Below the pieces are notes generated by a model. It had not been told where the DNA came from, did not search any database, and saw nothing but the letters and a program-made list of their open reading frames with translations. Position numbers and translations under genes: made by a program. 64,000 bases of DNA, from positions 64,001 to 128,000 of the forward strand of contig MNCI01000175.1 of NCBI GenBank assembly GCA_015680685.1. The letters run 5' to 3'. Positions 43,901-55,512 of this stretch are shown here, in pieces (within the stretch, counting starts at the first letter, position 1; each line of letters begins with the position of its first letter). This DNA comes from Gnetum montanum. Its lineage: Eukaryota > Streptophyta > Gnetopsida > Gnetales > Gnetaceae.

Positions 43901-45246
43901 AGAGGATGAAAGCCCACTATTTGATTTATTTTCTGATGAACTCCTCTTTACTGAGGCTATAACTAAACAATGGCCCAATGAGCCTAAATGGTATGATAAC
44001 ATTCTTACCTATCTTCTCATCTAGGAGATGCCACAAGGGTTGGACCACCAGAAGAAACAACAGTTTCTTCATCATGTAAAATGCTTCATAAAGATCTATG
44101 GACACCTCTACAAGGTGTGTGTCGATGGCTTGGTTTGTTGGTGTGTCCTCAATGCTAATCAAATGTGCATTTTCCAAGATGCTCATGAAGGTCGTTGTTG
44201 CGGCCACTATGCTAAGAGATGCATGGCCATTAAAATCTTGATGGTAGGGTATTATTGGCCAATAATCTTTAGGGATGATCATCGATATGTCCATCCTTGT
44301 GAACATTACCAATGAGATGGTGGAATGATTACTCAAATGGAGGAATCTTAATAGGGGATCAAACTACTAGAACCCTTTAAAATATGGGGCATTGATTTCA
44401 TGGGCCTCATCATGCCCATGTCAAATGGAAAGGCGTACATCATAGTTGTTGTTGACTATTATACAAAATGAGAAGAAGTAGTAGCCATCACCAACTATAC
44501 ATCTTCTACTACTACTTAGTTTGTACAACAAAATGTTATAAACATATTTGATATGCCACATGCATTAATTTTTGATAATGACACTTTATAGGCACTACCT
44601 TTTGGAAGCTCATGCAATGCTTAGGGGTTAAACATAAACTCACAACACCCTACACCCCTAAGCCAATGGTCAAGCTAAGTTTGCTAATAGGGAAATCACA
44701 AAAATACTAGTAAGAACTATTAGCAAATATAGGAAATACTGGAGCATAAAACTTAATGATGCCCTTTAGGCCTACCGCTCAACATGGAAACTTCCTATAG
44801 GCTATTCTCCCTATAAGTTATTGTACAAAAAATTACCAACACTTCCTATAGGCTACTCTCCCTATAAGCTTTATACACTTTTAATAGCCTATGACCTTGA
44901 CCTTGACTTAAGTCTAGCACAAAAAGAAAGATTAATGAATCTTAATTTGCTAGTCAAAAATCAATTGGTCACCCTATCATCTAAAGAGGTGCACAAGGTA
45001 ATCAACAAAAAGTGCCATGACCTTAGAATTAGGAAAGTCAAATTTCAACTAGGAGATAAGGTTCTCTACTAGAATCCTATGCATGTACCTCAAAAAACTA
45101 AGTTCCAAATGTTGTGGAAATGACCTTATGCATTTTACAAAACTTTTCCTTCTAGGGCCATGATGATCTACAAACCTAAGAGCCCAGATAAGAAATAGCT
45201 AGTTAACATACAACAAGTTAAACCTTTCCTAGCAGAAGCTAGCTAA
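43901..45246 (+). pseudogene. B2 integrase
   Basis: 44028-44315 carries the zinc region (HEGRCCGHYAKRC; HPCEHYQ, the last Cys changed to Tyr). The core has WGIDFMGLI (first Asp) and IFDND (second Asp). The third triad residue in NGQAKFANRE is Lys, codon AAG at 44677-44679, where Glu is expected; B1 shows the same. The C-terminal part is open at 44821-45072 (VKFQLGDKVLY). It includes a 54-bp local duplication. Frameshifts and stops occur throughout. Confidence 0.85.
44787..44876 (+). repeat. 54-bp duplication within B2 integrase
   Basis: CTTCCTATAGGCTATTCTCC...ATAAG at 44788 recurs at 44842 with two changes. It encodes a repeated LPIGYSPYK word. B1 has the segment once. Confidence 0.8.
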
Positions 45247-47276
45247 TACAATAAACACCTCATTAGATGGACAACCACACTCAATATTTTGTATCTCCTC
45301 CTTTCAACTTAGTTGTGGAAAAGATGAACATCCATGCTAACTATATAAATGACTCCTTAGTTTTTCATCTTTTTGTTTTGCATGTTTTTATTTTTCACCT
45401 TATTATTTTTACAACTTTTTTATTTTACACATTATTTATCTTACAGCTTTTTTTTTTACGTTATTAATTTCTCAAAGTTTTTGTTTTATAGCATCGTTAG
45501 TACATTTTGTTTTTCTTAAATATTTTAAAATTTCTTATATATTTTCCTTTCCTTGGATGTGATTTTCTTATTATGTTTTAATAATAACGAGCCTTATTAC
45601 TAACTGGGTACAATGTGTTTGATTGATATAGGCATGTGCTATTTGGTTATTTGATTATTGGTGTCTAGATTCTAGCTTTGAATTTTGTTATTGATGATTA
45701 GGACATGGTTTCTTTTTCATGCAATAGGCAATGAATTCACAACATCCACCCATCCACAAACTCTATAATTTTCCTTATTTTGGAAATGTGCAATCCCTTT
45801 TTCATTAATAAAACTTTAATAAACTTGTGACTTTGGTAGTTTCTAGAATTGGGAAGGATTCAAAGGTTTGAATAGGGTATGAATTTAAGGGAATTCAGTA
45901 TTCTTTGTGCCTTTCTACTTACCTAGGTGCATGTGTGTTTCATGAATTTCTTATCGTTCCATGTCGACCAATAATAGGAGGTTGAATAAGTCTTTATAGG
46001 TGTGGTTTCCATCATTAAGAAAAAAAATGATGGAAATTCAAAGCACACCCCTTAGATAAAATAAATGGGCTACAAGCACTGGTTATGAGACTAGAAAGAC
46101 ATGTTACCTATGCCTAAAGGTCCACTCTAACTAAGACACTTTCTCACTTCCTACTTCTCTCTTTTTCTCTAATAAGGAACAATGGTTGTTCTGTGTAAGC
46201 ACTCTATGTCTTAGGGGGGTGGAATGGTCTTAGAATGGTGATGTGATGTCATTGAACATGGTTGGTTTTGGTCTAAACTAAGGATGGATCTTATCAATTC
46301 ATTTAATCATAAAATTCATAAGGAACTTCATGTGACCTTAATTAGGAATTTCATTCCACTCTCTTTCTCTTCCACCTATGCTTTCCATGTCTCACCTCAC
46401 TGCTAGTTTCATGTTCTTGTTCGATGTCCTGGTTTAACATGTTAAAATTATTAGGTAGTTTCTTCTAAGTTTTTGTACTTAACTTTCTGTAACCATTAAT
46501 CATCCATAGGGTCCACAGACTCCTCGATTTGAAGTTATGAAAGGACAATAAAGGATTTGAGCCTACTTTGGGGAGGATCCACTTGCACACTTTTTGATTG
46601 GGTTAGTTAAGTTCTTTATCCTTAGACATTCTTAAAATAAAATCTTTTTGCATATCCTCATCAATGACATCCAATTGTGTATACCTTCACAATGTTTTTT
46701 TAGTGAAACTTCCTTTTTATTATTGTGAATTCTTAACCCTCTTCAAGTATTTCATTGTGTTTGAAATTTTTCAAATTTGTGAACTGCTTATCCATTTCAC
46801 CTATTTTTCAACTTTCCCACTAACACTATTAATGAAATCTATCCACCATAATCACAACCTAGCCAAGTGTAACCACCAACGAAACAAGGTACTTAAAAGC
46901 TATACATTACACATTACATATTAATCTATAATTTTTTTGTGATTGTAGTGGAAAGCATAGACTGGAAGTGAGATTATCTTCATTAAAGGATAAGTAGCAA
47001 TACCATGTGACAAGGACTATTCATGATCATTGAATCTTCTCCCTTGCTTTTTAGCTATCAAAGGGGTTGGATGTTAGTTTTGTCTAGTGTATTCACTTCT
47101 CTTGTCATGAACATCAAATTTTGTAAAAGATTGTAATCCATACACTTGGGCACTTAGAGTCTGTTTATTCCATTTGAGTCAGTCTCAATGTTAGTCAATT
47201 ATCCCATACCTACCCAATATTTTTATAAGAAACTTATTCCTCCTCTTGTTTACTCGAGGATGTGTTTTCATTCAAT
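45247..47276 (+). other. B2 3' noncoding region
   Basis: About 2 kb without a conserved gene. The frame at 45267-45467 (MDNHTQYFVSPPFNLVVEKM) matches one just after integrase in B1. The rest corresponds in reverse orientation to B1 15199-17430. Confidence 0.6.
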
Positions 47277-47286
47277 TGTGGGGGTA
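47277..47286 (+). promoter_or_regulatory. B2 polypurine tract
   Basis: TTGTGGGGGTA abuts the LTR start TGATGACTCATG at 47287. Confidence 0.75.
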
Positions 47287-47505
47287 TGATGACTCATGTT
47301 TTGATATGCTTTGATATCAGAGCCTCAATATTGGATACACAATATCGAACCCCAAGATGCAATGTTGAATATTTGATATCGCAAAGTATATGTTGGCCTA
47401 TAAATATAGAGCTTGGGCACACAATTTTAGGATTAGTTTTTGTTTAGAGTAACAAAGTTCTTATAGTTTAGCCATTCAAAAGTTAGAATATTTTTGAGTG
47501 CCTAC
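47287..47505 (+). repeat. B2 3' LTR, truncated
   Basis: Matches the first about 220 bp of the 5' LTR (38151), including TGCAATGTTGAATATTTGAT and CTATAAATATAGAGC-type words, then stops at GAGTGCCTAC, where the palindrome LTR begins. Confidence 0.85.
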
Positions 47506-49080
47506 TAAAACACCCCAAAATTTGAAGACATGTCGCTAGGCCTTTGCAATTCATGGAGCATCACGGTAGTTCTTTAGGAGATGGATGCTTTGATTTTCGG
47601 ACTGTCCAAAATTGGCAAGTTTTCTGCCCCAGGTGTCAACATGCTAAACTAACTCTCCTGCATACCCACCTAAGCAGTTCATCCAGTTGACTGTGCACTT
47701 AGGAGTGGTGTGTGGAACTATTGGCGATGCTCAGAATGCACAAAACATTCTAGCCAATTTTCTAAGTCACGAAGTTTGCTACGCTACGCTATGCCTTGCT
47801 ATGTAGTGTAGCAAGCTTCAGAAGATGTTTGTAGGAGCGAAGTGCTATGCTATGCTATGTAGCATAGCGTAGCATAGCAAAAGCTATATGGTCGGTCCCC
47901 TCTCCTAACTTAAAGCCCTTCAGCAATGTCTCCTTTAGTCAAAAAGCGGCAGACCATGTCTACTGCTACACTATGCTAAGCTACATGGCCCAGCGAGGCG
48001 TAGCAATTCTACAGAAGTGACAAAAGGAAACTCAAAGGGTAGGATCAGCAAGTTAGCAAGTTTCACAGTGCAAAAGGAAAATTTTGTAGATTGGCAAAGT
48101 TTTTTTTACAACTAAGGCCAGCTGCTCGCTACATAGCATAGCAAATATGCAACACACATGTAGCGAAACACATGATAAGATGCTACGCTATGCCAAACAT
48201 GTTACGCTACAAAGCACAACAAAGCATGATAGGTGGTTGTGAAATATCAATGCACTTCGCCTAATTGCACCATTGGCACACATCTCCAGATGTTGACAGT
48301 GTAATTACAGCATGGCAGGCTTGTAATTACAATGGTCATGTAGGCATGTGCAGCGCAGACAAGTCAATGTGGGCCTAAGGTGTGTGGCATTCAAACCATC
48401 ATTTTCATGTGCCCTTGGTCTTATAAATACCCCAGCGAGCAGTGTTCAAAAGAACTTTTTTACCTTCTCACACTTTTTGACTTTTTTGGCACTTTGGCTA
48501 ACTTCTGGAATTTTCGGCATTCTGGCACTGTAACCTCGAGCATTGTAAGATTTCTGTTTAACATTGAAAATAGTTACCACTCTTTGTTGGCATTTCTTCT
48601 TCCCCTGTTCTACCACCTTGGTAGCACTCTGCATTATTAATGCCTTAGTTTGTACTCAAGCGCACAACCATCTTACTCTACACATCTTGGTTACTCTCGA
48701 GACCTCTGCACTTCTTAGTGCTGTGCAACCAAATGTATCCATCTTGACAGAGCAAAGTTGTAGCTTCGAAACGGTGCATTTTTCTAACTACATTTTATTG
48801 TGCATTTTACTTTGCTTTCTTGTTTACCATCACATCTTACATTGTTGCCAGCATCGTTTATGTTTAAAATACCATTTTAGACTATAAACTTTGCTTTCAA
48901 ACCACACATTGCAAAAGGTTATATGGACACCGACTAAGTCCCTATCTGATCGACCAGACCGTTTGGGGTGCCCCATATCTATTCCATCCAGCACGGTCCT
49001 CCCATGGATATAGGGTTAAGACTATCTGTAGCTGATGACTATTCGATGATTTCTAGTCACCGATGTTTTCGGTTGCTACA
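47506..49080 (+). repeat. Left LTR of the palindrome (plus orientation)
   Basis: Begins TAAAACACCCCAAAAT (TG changed to TA; the right copy has TGAAACACCCC) and ends GGTTGCTACA at 49080, 1575 bp, followed after six bases by a mutated PBS. TATA box TTATAAATACCCC at 48421-48433. U3 holds arrays of the word TAGCRTAGC (47790-48220). Confidence 0.8.
47790..48220. repeat. TAGC-type short palindromic repeats in the LTR U3
   Basis: Many copies of GCTACGCTATGC / GCATAGCGTAGC words, for example CTATGCTATGTAGCATAGCG at 47853, which is itself palindromic. The mirrored set is at 49905-50345 in the right arm. They give each LTR many small hairpins. Confidence 0.75.
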
Positions 49081-49086
49081 GTTTTC

Positions 49087-49102
49087 TAGCGCTAAAAGGA
49101 GG
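49087..49102 (+). promoter_or_regulatory. PBS of the left palindrome LTR
   Basis: TAGCGCTAAAAGGAGG, differing from the A1 and D site TGGCGCTAGAAGGAGG by two G-to-A changes. The GGAGG at its end overlaps the first bases of the right arm, so the palindrome junction lies in the PBS. Confidence 0.75.
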
Positions 49103-50623
49103 GCCATGCTGGATGGAACAGATATGGGGTGCACTCAATGGTCTAGTCGATTAGACAGGGACCTAGTCGATGTCTATATAACCTTTTACAATGTGTGGTT
49201 TGAAAGCAAAGTTTATAGTCTAAAATGGTATTTTAAACATAAATGATGCTGACAATAATGTAAGATGCGATGGTCAAAAGAAAGTAAAGTAAAATGAAAA
49301 GTAAAATATAGTTAGAAAAATGCAGTGCTTCAAAGCTACAACTTTTCTCTGTCAAGATGGATACAGTTGGTTGCACAACATTGAGAAGTGTAGAGGTCCC
49401 GAGAGTAACCAAGACATGTAGAGCAAGATGGCTATGCGCTTGAGTGCGAACTTAGGTGTTAACAATGCAGAGTGCTACCAAGGTGGTAGAACAGGGGAAG
49501 ACGAAATGCCAACAAAGAGTGCTAACTATTTGCAATGTCAAACATAAAGCTTACAATGCTCAAGGTTACAGTGCTAGAATGCCGAAAAGTCTAGAAGTTA
49601 GCAAAAGTGCTGAAAATGTCAAAAAGTGTGAAAAGGTAAAAATTTCTTTTGAACACTGCTCGCTGGGATATTTATAGGACCAAGGGCATGCGAAAGGGAT
49701 GGTTTGAATGCTAAACGACTTAGGCCCATGTTGACTTGTCTGTGCTGCACGTGCCTACATGACTGTTGGACATGCATGACCGTTGTAATTACAAGCCTAC
49801 CATGTCATAATTGTGCTATTAGCATCTGGAGATGTGTGAAAATGGTGCAATTAGGTGAAGTGCATTGATGTCACACAACCACCCATCATGCCTTATTGTG
49901 CTTTGTAGCATAGCATGTTCAGCGTAGCGTAGCATCTTTTCACATTTTTTGCTACATGTGTGTTGCATATTTGCTATGCTATGTAGCTTAGCATAGCATA
50001 GCGGTTGGCCTTCGTCGCAAAAAATTTGCCAATCTGCGAACTTTTCCTTATGCACCGTGAAATTTGTGAACTTGCTGATCTTGCCTTTTGAGTTTCCTTC
50101 TATCACTTCCACAGAATTGCTACGCCTTACTACACCATGTAGCTCAGCGTAGCATAGTAGCAGACATGGCCTGCCTCTTTCTGACGAAAGGAGACATTGC
50201 TGAAGGACTTAAACTCAGGTGAGGGGACCGACTGTATAGCTTTTGCTATGCTACACTATGTTGCATAGCATAGCATAGCACTTCGCTCCTGCAAACATCT
50301 TCTGAAGCTTTCTACGCTACATAGCAAGGCGTAGCGTAGCGTAGCAAACTTCATGACTTAGAAAATTGGCTGGAACATTTTGCGCATTCTGAGCTTCTTC
50401 AACAGTTCCATGCGTTGCTCCTAAGTGCATGGTCAGCTGGGTGAACTACTTAGGTGGCTAGGCAAGAGAATTCATTTAGCTTGTTGACACCTAGGGCAGA
50501 AAACTTGCCGATTCTGGACAGTCTGAAAATCAAGACATCCATCTCCTGAAGAACTGCCGTGATGCTGCGTGAATTGCAAAGGCCTAGAGAAGTAGGCATG
50601 TCTTTGAATTTTGGGGTGTTTCA
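49098..50623 (-). repeat. Right LTR of the palindrome = A2 3' LTR, 3' end missing
   Basis: On minus it starts TGAAACACCCCAAAATTC at 50623 and runs left to the GGAGG at 49098, lacking the last about 80 bp of the LTR. Its TATA-like CCTATAAATATCC is at 49667-49681. It is preceded on minus by the polypurine tract of A2, so it is the 3' LTR of that element. Confidence 0.8.
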
Positions 50624-50637
50624 TTGGCCCCTCTGTG
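50624..50637 (-). promoter_or_regulatory. A2 polypurine tract
   Basis: On minus CACAGAGGGGCCAA abuts the LTR start TGAAACACC at 50623. Confidence 0.65.
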
Positions 50638-51640
50638 TCGATGTCTGGAGAATGGGTTTAATAGACATTAACAAAGAATACGAAACACCACGCTAACATT
50701 GTCATTTAGTGATTGCTTGGATGTTGCTTGGCTGTGCTTGAGAGTGTTGCATTGGAGGGACAAGGTGAAGTAGGAAAGAAGGAGGCCAATGAAAAGGAAA
50801 AAGATGAGGTTTAGCCAAGTTCCTCGTCGGAGTGCTCATGAGGGAGTTGTTTGTATTTTCATCTTTGCTTTCACTAATCTTCGACCTCCTATAGGATAGA
50901 CGTCTTTCCCAAGATGAGTTGTGTTACATCTGTGTAGGGTTTCGACCTACCTACAAATGCTTCCCATGCAGCAAGCTGTGTTATGCACATCATGGAATTT
51001 GCACTCTGAGGTAGCTAGGCTAGTCGAGGCACTCACTTCGCGATGCTATAGCATTTGTTGCTGTGGCAAGACGTACCCTCGGCTGGCAAGGGAAAAGGTC
51101 TTGTTGGCTACATATGTTGTTGAAGTTGTTGGACATCATTGCTGGTGTACAATGTCCAACGTAGGAAGGCCAGCAGTAGCCTTGGTAGCATCAACGTGGA
51201 GGAACTAGCCTCGAAGGTGCTGGGAATTTCTGTGAGTGCGAATGCTTTATAATCCCTGCCAAGCGTGTGCATTCTCAGTTCAGCTATGGGGTCAACTACC
51301 ACATAGTTGAATGCCATTGGTAGGGGGGATGGAGGATAACAATATTATGGTTGGGCCATAATACTACTAGAACTCTAGCAATAGGCATTGGCCAAGGAAC
51401 TACCATCAGGGCGATGGGTTGTGGTGACGATGGGTCTGGAGGGCTAGTGCGATGTCGTACGACATCTCTAGAGGGTCAACACAATGCCAAGGGTGGTAGT
51501 GTCATGTATGTTCTAGATCATGTCCCCATTACATCGTGAACTACGTTCTGGAGCTACGACGTCCCACCCCCATGTCAGCACTACGCATGCTTGTTCGATG
51601 TGTACTCAATGAAGATGCATGCTAGGGATGTGATGCAAAC
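50638..51640. other. A2 3' noncoding region, no gene assigned
   Basis: About 1 kb, less AT-rich than most of the window, with scattered short frames (for example 50921-51208 plus and 51108-51317 minus) that I do not recognise. A perfect palindrome GATGTCGTACGACATC is at 51451. Confidence 0.45.
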
Positions 51641-51989
51641 CCAGTTTAAGGTCCTGGTAGACTGTGTGCTGGGTTAGGGTCCCTGCAGACCGCTATGCTA
51701 GTTTAAGGTCCTAATAAACTGTGCATGCTAGCTTAAGGTCCCAGTAGACCGTACATGCCAGTTTAGCATCGTAGCAGATGTGCCATGCTAGTTTATAGTC
51801 ATAGCAGACTAGCTGTGCCAGTTTTACATCATAGTGGATAGTTGTTGCCAATTTAACATCGTAGCAGAAGGTGCTTGTTGTTGTTACCAGTTTATCGTCG
51901 TAGGGGACGTTGCTGTAGCCATGCCAGTTTAATGTCATAGTGGACATTTGCTTTTCTGTGCCAGTTTTACATTGTAGCGGATGGTTGCC
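51641..51989. repeat. 11-unit minisatellite, 28-39-bp units
   Basis: Units start CCAGTTTAAGGTCCTGGTAG or a variant (CTAGTTTA, CCAATTTA, CCAGTTTT) and end in TG. Seven units of 28-30 bp are followed by four of about 29-39 bp. On minus it is partly open and encodes a repeated CYDxKLA word (51711-52001). The same AGTTTAA unit type occurs in A1 at 2777-2830 and 3534-3790. Confidence 0.85.
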
Positions 51990-53290
51990 TACTTGCTCCA
52001 TGTGCTCAGATGTAGTAGGGCTTGAGGTATGAATGATTCACCAGGTTGGAAAACTCGTTGTCATCTATCTCTGCTAGCTTGAAGGCTCCATTCCCAAAGG
52101 CTTTAGTGACCACGTAAGGGCCTTCCCAGTTAGTTGAGAATTTGCTCATGTGCTCACGAACAGCCTTGAGGATGAGGTCTTCCTTCTCTACTAGCTATCG
52201 ATGTAGGTCTGCATTGTGCTTTTGCTGCTGCTTGCTCTGCTAGTGCTCTATGCGGCTTAGCATCTATGTGCGCTCCTCCTCTATTGAGTCGAGGTCGATG
52301 ATCCATGATTCATTGTTTTGGGATTCACTCACAATGTCAGATAGGATCATCTAGAGTGATGGTACCTACAACTCAAGAGGCAACATAGCTTCAGATCCAT
52401 AAACAATACTGTAAGGAGTCTTACTTGTTGCGGTTCTACACATTGTCCTGTAGGCCCATAGAACGTAGAGGATATGCTCATGCCACTGCCTCTTACTGTT
52501 GCTAAGCATCCACCTCAGCAAGTTGATGATGGATTTACTTGTAGCCTCCACCTATCTGTTCGCCTGTGGGTAGTATGGGGAGGAGAATGATTACTTGATG
52601 CATAGATTGCTACAGAAAGTTCAGGTTTCCATACTACTGAACTATGGCCCATTGTCAATCACAATAGTCATTGGAAGCCCAAATCTCATTACGATGTTGT
52701 CTAGGATGAATTTGTAGATTTGCTGAGATGTCGTCTTCCTTAGGTGGATAGCTTCCACCCACTTAGTAAAATACCCAGTGGTGGTAATAATGAAACTATA
52801 CCGTACGGAGGAGTTAGGCGTGATAGGCCCTATGAGGTCTAGTCCCCATTGTTGGAAGGACCAGGTGATTTGCGTTCGATGCAAGTCCATGTGTGAGACA
52901 TGTATGAGATTTGCGTATCTCTAGAATGTGTCACACGTCTTGACTTTTGACAAGCAGTCACACTCCATGTGGGGCCAATAGTACCCTAGGCATCTGATTT
53001 TTGCAGCCATAGCCCTAGGTGCTATTTTTCCACCACATAGTCCCTCATGCACTTCATTAACTACCTTCTGCACCTACTCCCCACCCACACATGCCAGCAA
53101 TATCCCATCATAGGAGCGTTGACATAGGCATTATTTCCCATGAGCGTATATTGCCGAGCATGCTTACGGATTGCATCTCTCTGGGTAGATGTCAGTCTAC
53201 CTAAGGGTTCGCTATGTTGTAAGTAGGCTTTAATGTTGGCGTACCACTCTTGGGTGTTTGCGATACTGATAGAGGCCACGTGTCCCACCT
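51990..53290 (-). pseudogene. A2 integrase
   Basis: Minus strand. 53061-53288 leads into the zinc region, which is broken by stops. The core shows WGLDLIGPITP (first Asp), IVIDNGP followed by a stop (second Asp) and VEATSKSIINLLRWM (Glu) at 52366-52890, so the DDE residues are all present. LWAYRTMCRTATSKTPYSIV and YGSEAMLPLEL are typical Tat words. The C-terminal GPY-like motif WEGPYVVTKAFGNGAFKLAEI-type sequence lies near 52040-52130. At least four stops interrupt it. Confidence 0.85.
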
Positions 53291-53835
53291 AAGTGATAGG
53301 CTCAGTACATTCGATAATCAAAGTCGATAGACTTGCAAATGAATGTGGTGGAATGTTTAGTGATAGGGTGGCTAAAACATATGCCATGGTGTTCTCGTTG
53401 CGTGGCATGTGTTGCACATCTGTGGTTGCAAATAGCTTAAGCAGGCTTTTCGCTAGGTCACAGTAGGGTTGCAGGTGCGTAGCTTTGCAGGTGTAGACTT
53501 TGGTGATTTGATTCACAACTAGTTGTGGATCACCGCGGATTGCTAGGTGTTGTATGCATAGTGCTTGGGTAGTTAAGTGGCCTCTAAGTAACCCCTCATA
53601 CTCTGCCACATTGTTGGTTCAGGGGAATGTAAAATGATAAGCAGATGGGTGTATTTTCCCATAGGGGAACATGATGACAGCAGTTGCACTACCTCCTCAC
53701 GTAGTTGATGCGTCGTTGAAGTGTAAAGTGGCTTCAAGATGCGATGGGATGATGTTGATATTGCTAATGTGTTCATCCAGGAATTCAGGATCTATGGTTT
53801 TCTAGTCATTAACAGGCAAGGCTGTGAGTTGGGTA
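53289..53835 (-). pseudogene. A2 second (archaeal-type) RNase H
   Basis: The minus open piece 53289-53609 reads MAEYEGLLRGHLTTQALCIQ, GDPQLVVNQIT and MPRNENTMAYVLATLSLN, the conserved C-terminal two thirds. The N-terminal part HFNDAST at about 53700 has Asn for the first catalytic Asp, as in A1. A stop follows AST and another lies before TNNVAEY-type sequence. The Asp of GDPQ is kept. Confidence 0.8.
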
Positions 53836-54330
53836 ACTATGGCTTGACCCTTTGTTGATGATTGACTTACATAGTATAAATTGAACTCCGTGGTTGTTTG
53901 TTTCCATTGGGCTATCTGGCTACTTTTGTATAGGTTGTTAGTGATAGCTTGAAGTATGTTGCTTTTGCAAATGATGTTATTTATACTGCAGAACAGGTAA
54001 TGTCTCCACTTTTTTAGTGCTAACACTAAGGTAAGGCAATTCCTCTCCACTTCGTTGTATTTCGCCTTGTGTACTATTAGTGCATGACTCAGGTAATACA
54101 CTAGTATCTTAGATCCGTTGTCTCATTTCTGACATAGCAGTGTTGCAATAGATGTGTTGGAGGTGGCAAGGTAGATAAGGAAGGGTTTATCCCTTTGTGG
54201 TGGATGCATAGTTGGGAGGTGCAAAAGCTCCTTCTTTAGGTCATTGAAGGCTTGTTGACATTGGGTTGTCCATTCGAAGTTAACCCCTTTCTTTAGAAGA
54301 TGTTGCATGGGGTGTAGCTTGTTAGTTAAC
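53836..54330 (-). pseudogene. A2 ordinary RNase H
   Basis: Minus strand. ATSNTSIATLLCQK, a stop, then YYLSHALIVHKAKYNEVERN and CLTLVLALKKWRHYLFC, followed by the linker SSTKGQAIVTQLTALPVND (53802-54308). Better kept than the A1 copy. Confidence 0.8.
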
Positions 54331-55322
54331 CTTGCTATAAACCTTTGAATGAATTACACCCTACCTTGCAAACTGCGTAACTCTTTAAGATTTGTGGGAG
54401 ATGTTAGGTTGACGATGACCTTAACTTTGTTAAGGTCCACCCGTATTCTTGCCTCCGATACTACGAACCCTAACATGCGTTTGGTTTTCACCCTGAAGAT
54501 GCACTTCTTAGGATTAAGGTGCAAGTCGTGCATTTGATAACACTTAAGGACTACCCCTAGATCTCATGGGTGATCAGCTGCCTCCTTGAAATTGACTTCT
54601 ATATCATCCACGTAGTCGTTTAATATTTCTAGGATGTAGTTGCTGAAGATGTAGGTCATGGCTCACTGATAAATTGCTGTGGCATTCTTGAGCTTGAAAG
54701 GTATCATGATGTAACAAAAGGTACCCCATGGGGTCATGAAGGTTGTTGTTAGCTGATGCTCTAGGTTAATGCGGATTTGGTTGTATCTGGAGAAACCATC
54801 TATGAAGGATAACAGAGCATGACTAGCTGTGGTGTTAATAAGTTGATCGATGCTTGGAAGTGGAAAATTATCCTTGATCATTGCCTTGTTCAGATCTCAG
54901 AAGTCTATATAGATTCGAATTGATCCCATTTTCTTCAAAAACACAATGATGTTGGACATCCATTCTGAGTAATCAACCGTGCGGATGAAACCAACTTGGT
55001 ATAACTTGGTGAGTTCATCCCTTATGGCTAGTGTAATTTCAGGCTTAACTTTGTGAGCCTTCTGCTTGACTACCTTCATGCATGGGTCTAGGATGATGTT
55101 GTGTTGTATCAGTTGTAGATCTAAACCTAGCATGTCGTTGTATGACCATGCGAAGACATTGATGTTGTCTTGAAAAATTTTAGCTACATTTTCGTGCATC
55201 TGCGCATCTAGAAGGGAGCTAAGTTTTAGTATTTTTACCTCCTCCTTGGACATGGTTACAGGCATTTCTATGAGAAGGTTCTCAGTTACATTGTCAACCT
55301 CTAAGTCTAGGGTTTGGACCAA
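54331..55322 (-). pseudogene. A2 reverse transcriptase
   Basis: Minus strand. The lead-in VFAWSYNDMLGLDL is open at 54897-55322 and SFIDGFSRYNQIRINLEHQ, FMTPWGTFCYIM and PFKLKNATAIYQ at 54663-54881. The catalytic box YVDD at 54604-54615 is intact. Stops lie after RIYIDF and after TAIYQ. The upstream linker ends at about 55512, where family D begins, so protease and gag are absent. Confidence 0.85.
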
Positions 55323-55512
55323 ATGCTCAGGCCAGTCTAGGGATGCTTCTAAGGAAGCTATGGTGCTAGCTGTGGTTGACCCCTAGTCGATCAGGTCGGG
55401 GTTCAATTGTCTCACGAGCTTGCCATGTGGACCTACTAATGTTAAGGGTGTGGAGAGATTGCGATGGATTTCCATCTTTTGCTCAACCTGCCAAAACAAG
55501 ATGAAAGCCTAG

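Larger units (their letters stand above)
38151..47505 (+). mobile_element. Athila-like Ty3/gypsy retrotransposon B2
   Basis: Plus-strand element with full 5' LTR, PBS, gag, protease, RT, RNase H, integrase, 3' noncoding region, polypurine tract and the first about 219 bp of the 3' LTR. It lies within the 3' LTR of C and is cut at 47506 by the LTR of another family. It is a close relative of B1 in all parts. Confidence 0.85.
47506..50623. repeat. 3.1-kb palindrome of two inverted LTRs
   Basis: The sequence from 47508 is repeated in reverse complement ending at 50621; arms are about 1495 and 1524 bp with a 95-bp spacer at 49003-49097. Identity by eye is high in most blocks (for example the 47940-48250 and 49850-50220 parts) with small indels. 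Each arm has its own TATA region. The left arm plus spacer is a whole LTR followed by a PBS; the right arm is a 3' LTR joined to a polypurine tract at 50624. Confidence 0.9.
50624..55512 (-). mobile_element. Tat-like Ty3/gypsy retrotransposon A2, 3' half
   Basis: On minus: RT (from about 55322), RNase H, second RNase H, integrase, a repeat-containing 3' region, polypurine tract and 3' LTR. Protease, gag and 5' LTR are missing: at about 55512 the sequence switches to family D gag. The closest match in the window is A1. Confidence 0.8.

Noticed and set aside
45267-45467. Possible envelope-like gene after B2 integrase
   Set aside because: Only 66 codons, F/I/L-rich because of T-rich repeats, and no further conserved frame downstream, although B1 has a matching short frame.
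47790-48220. CRISPR-like array of short palindromic words
   Set aside because: No regular spacers, and the context is a plant retroelement LTR.
47506-50623. Foldback DNA transposon with 1.5-kb terminal inverted repeats
   Set aside because: Each arm has LTR ends, a TATA region, and a PBS or polypurine tract next to it, so an inverted LTR pair explains it better.
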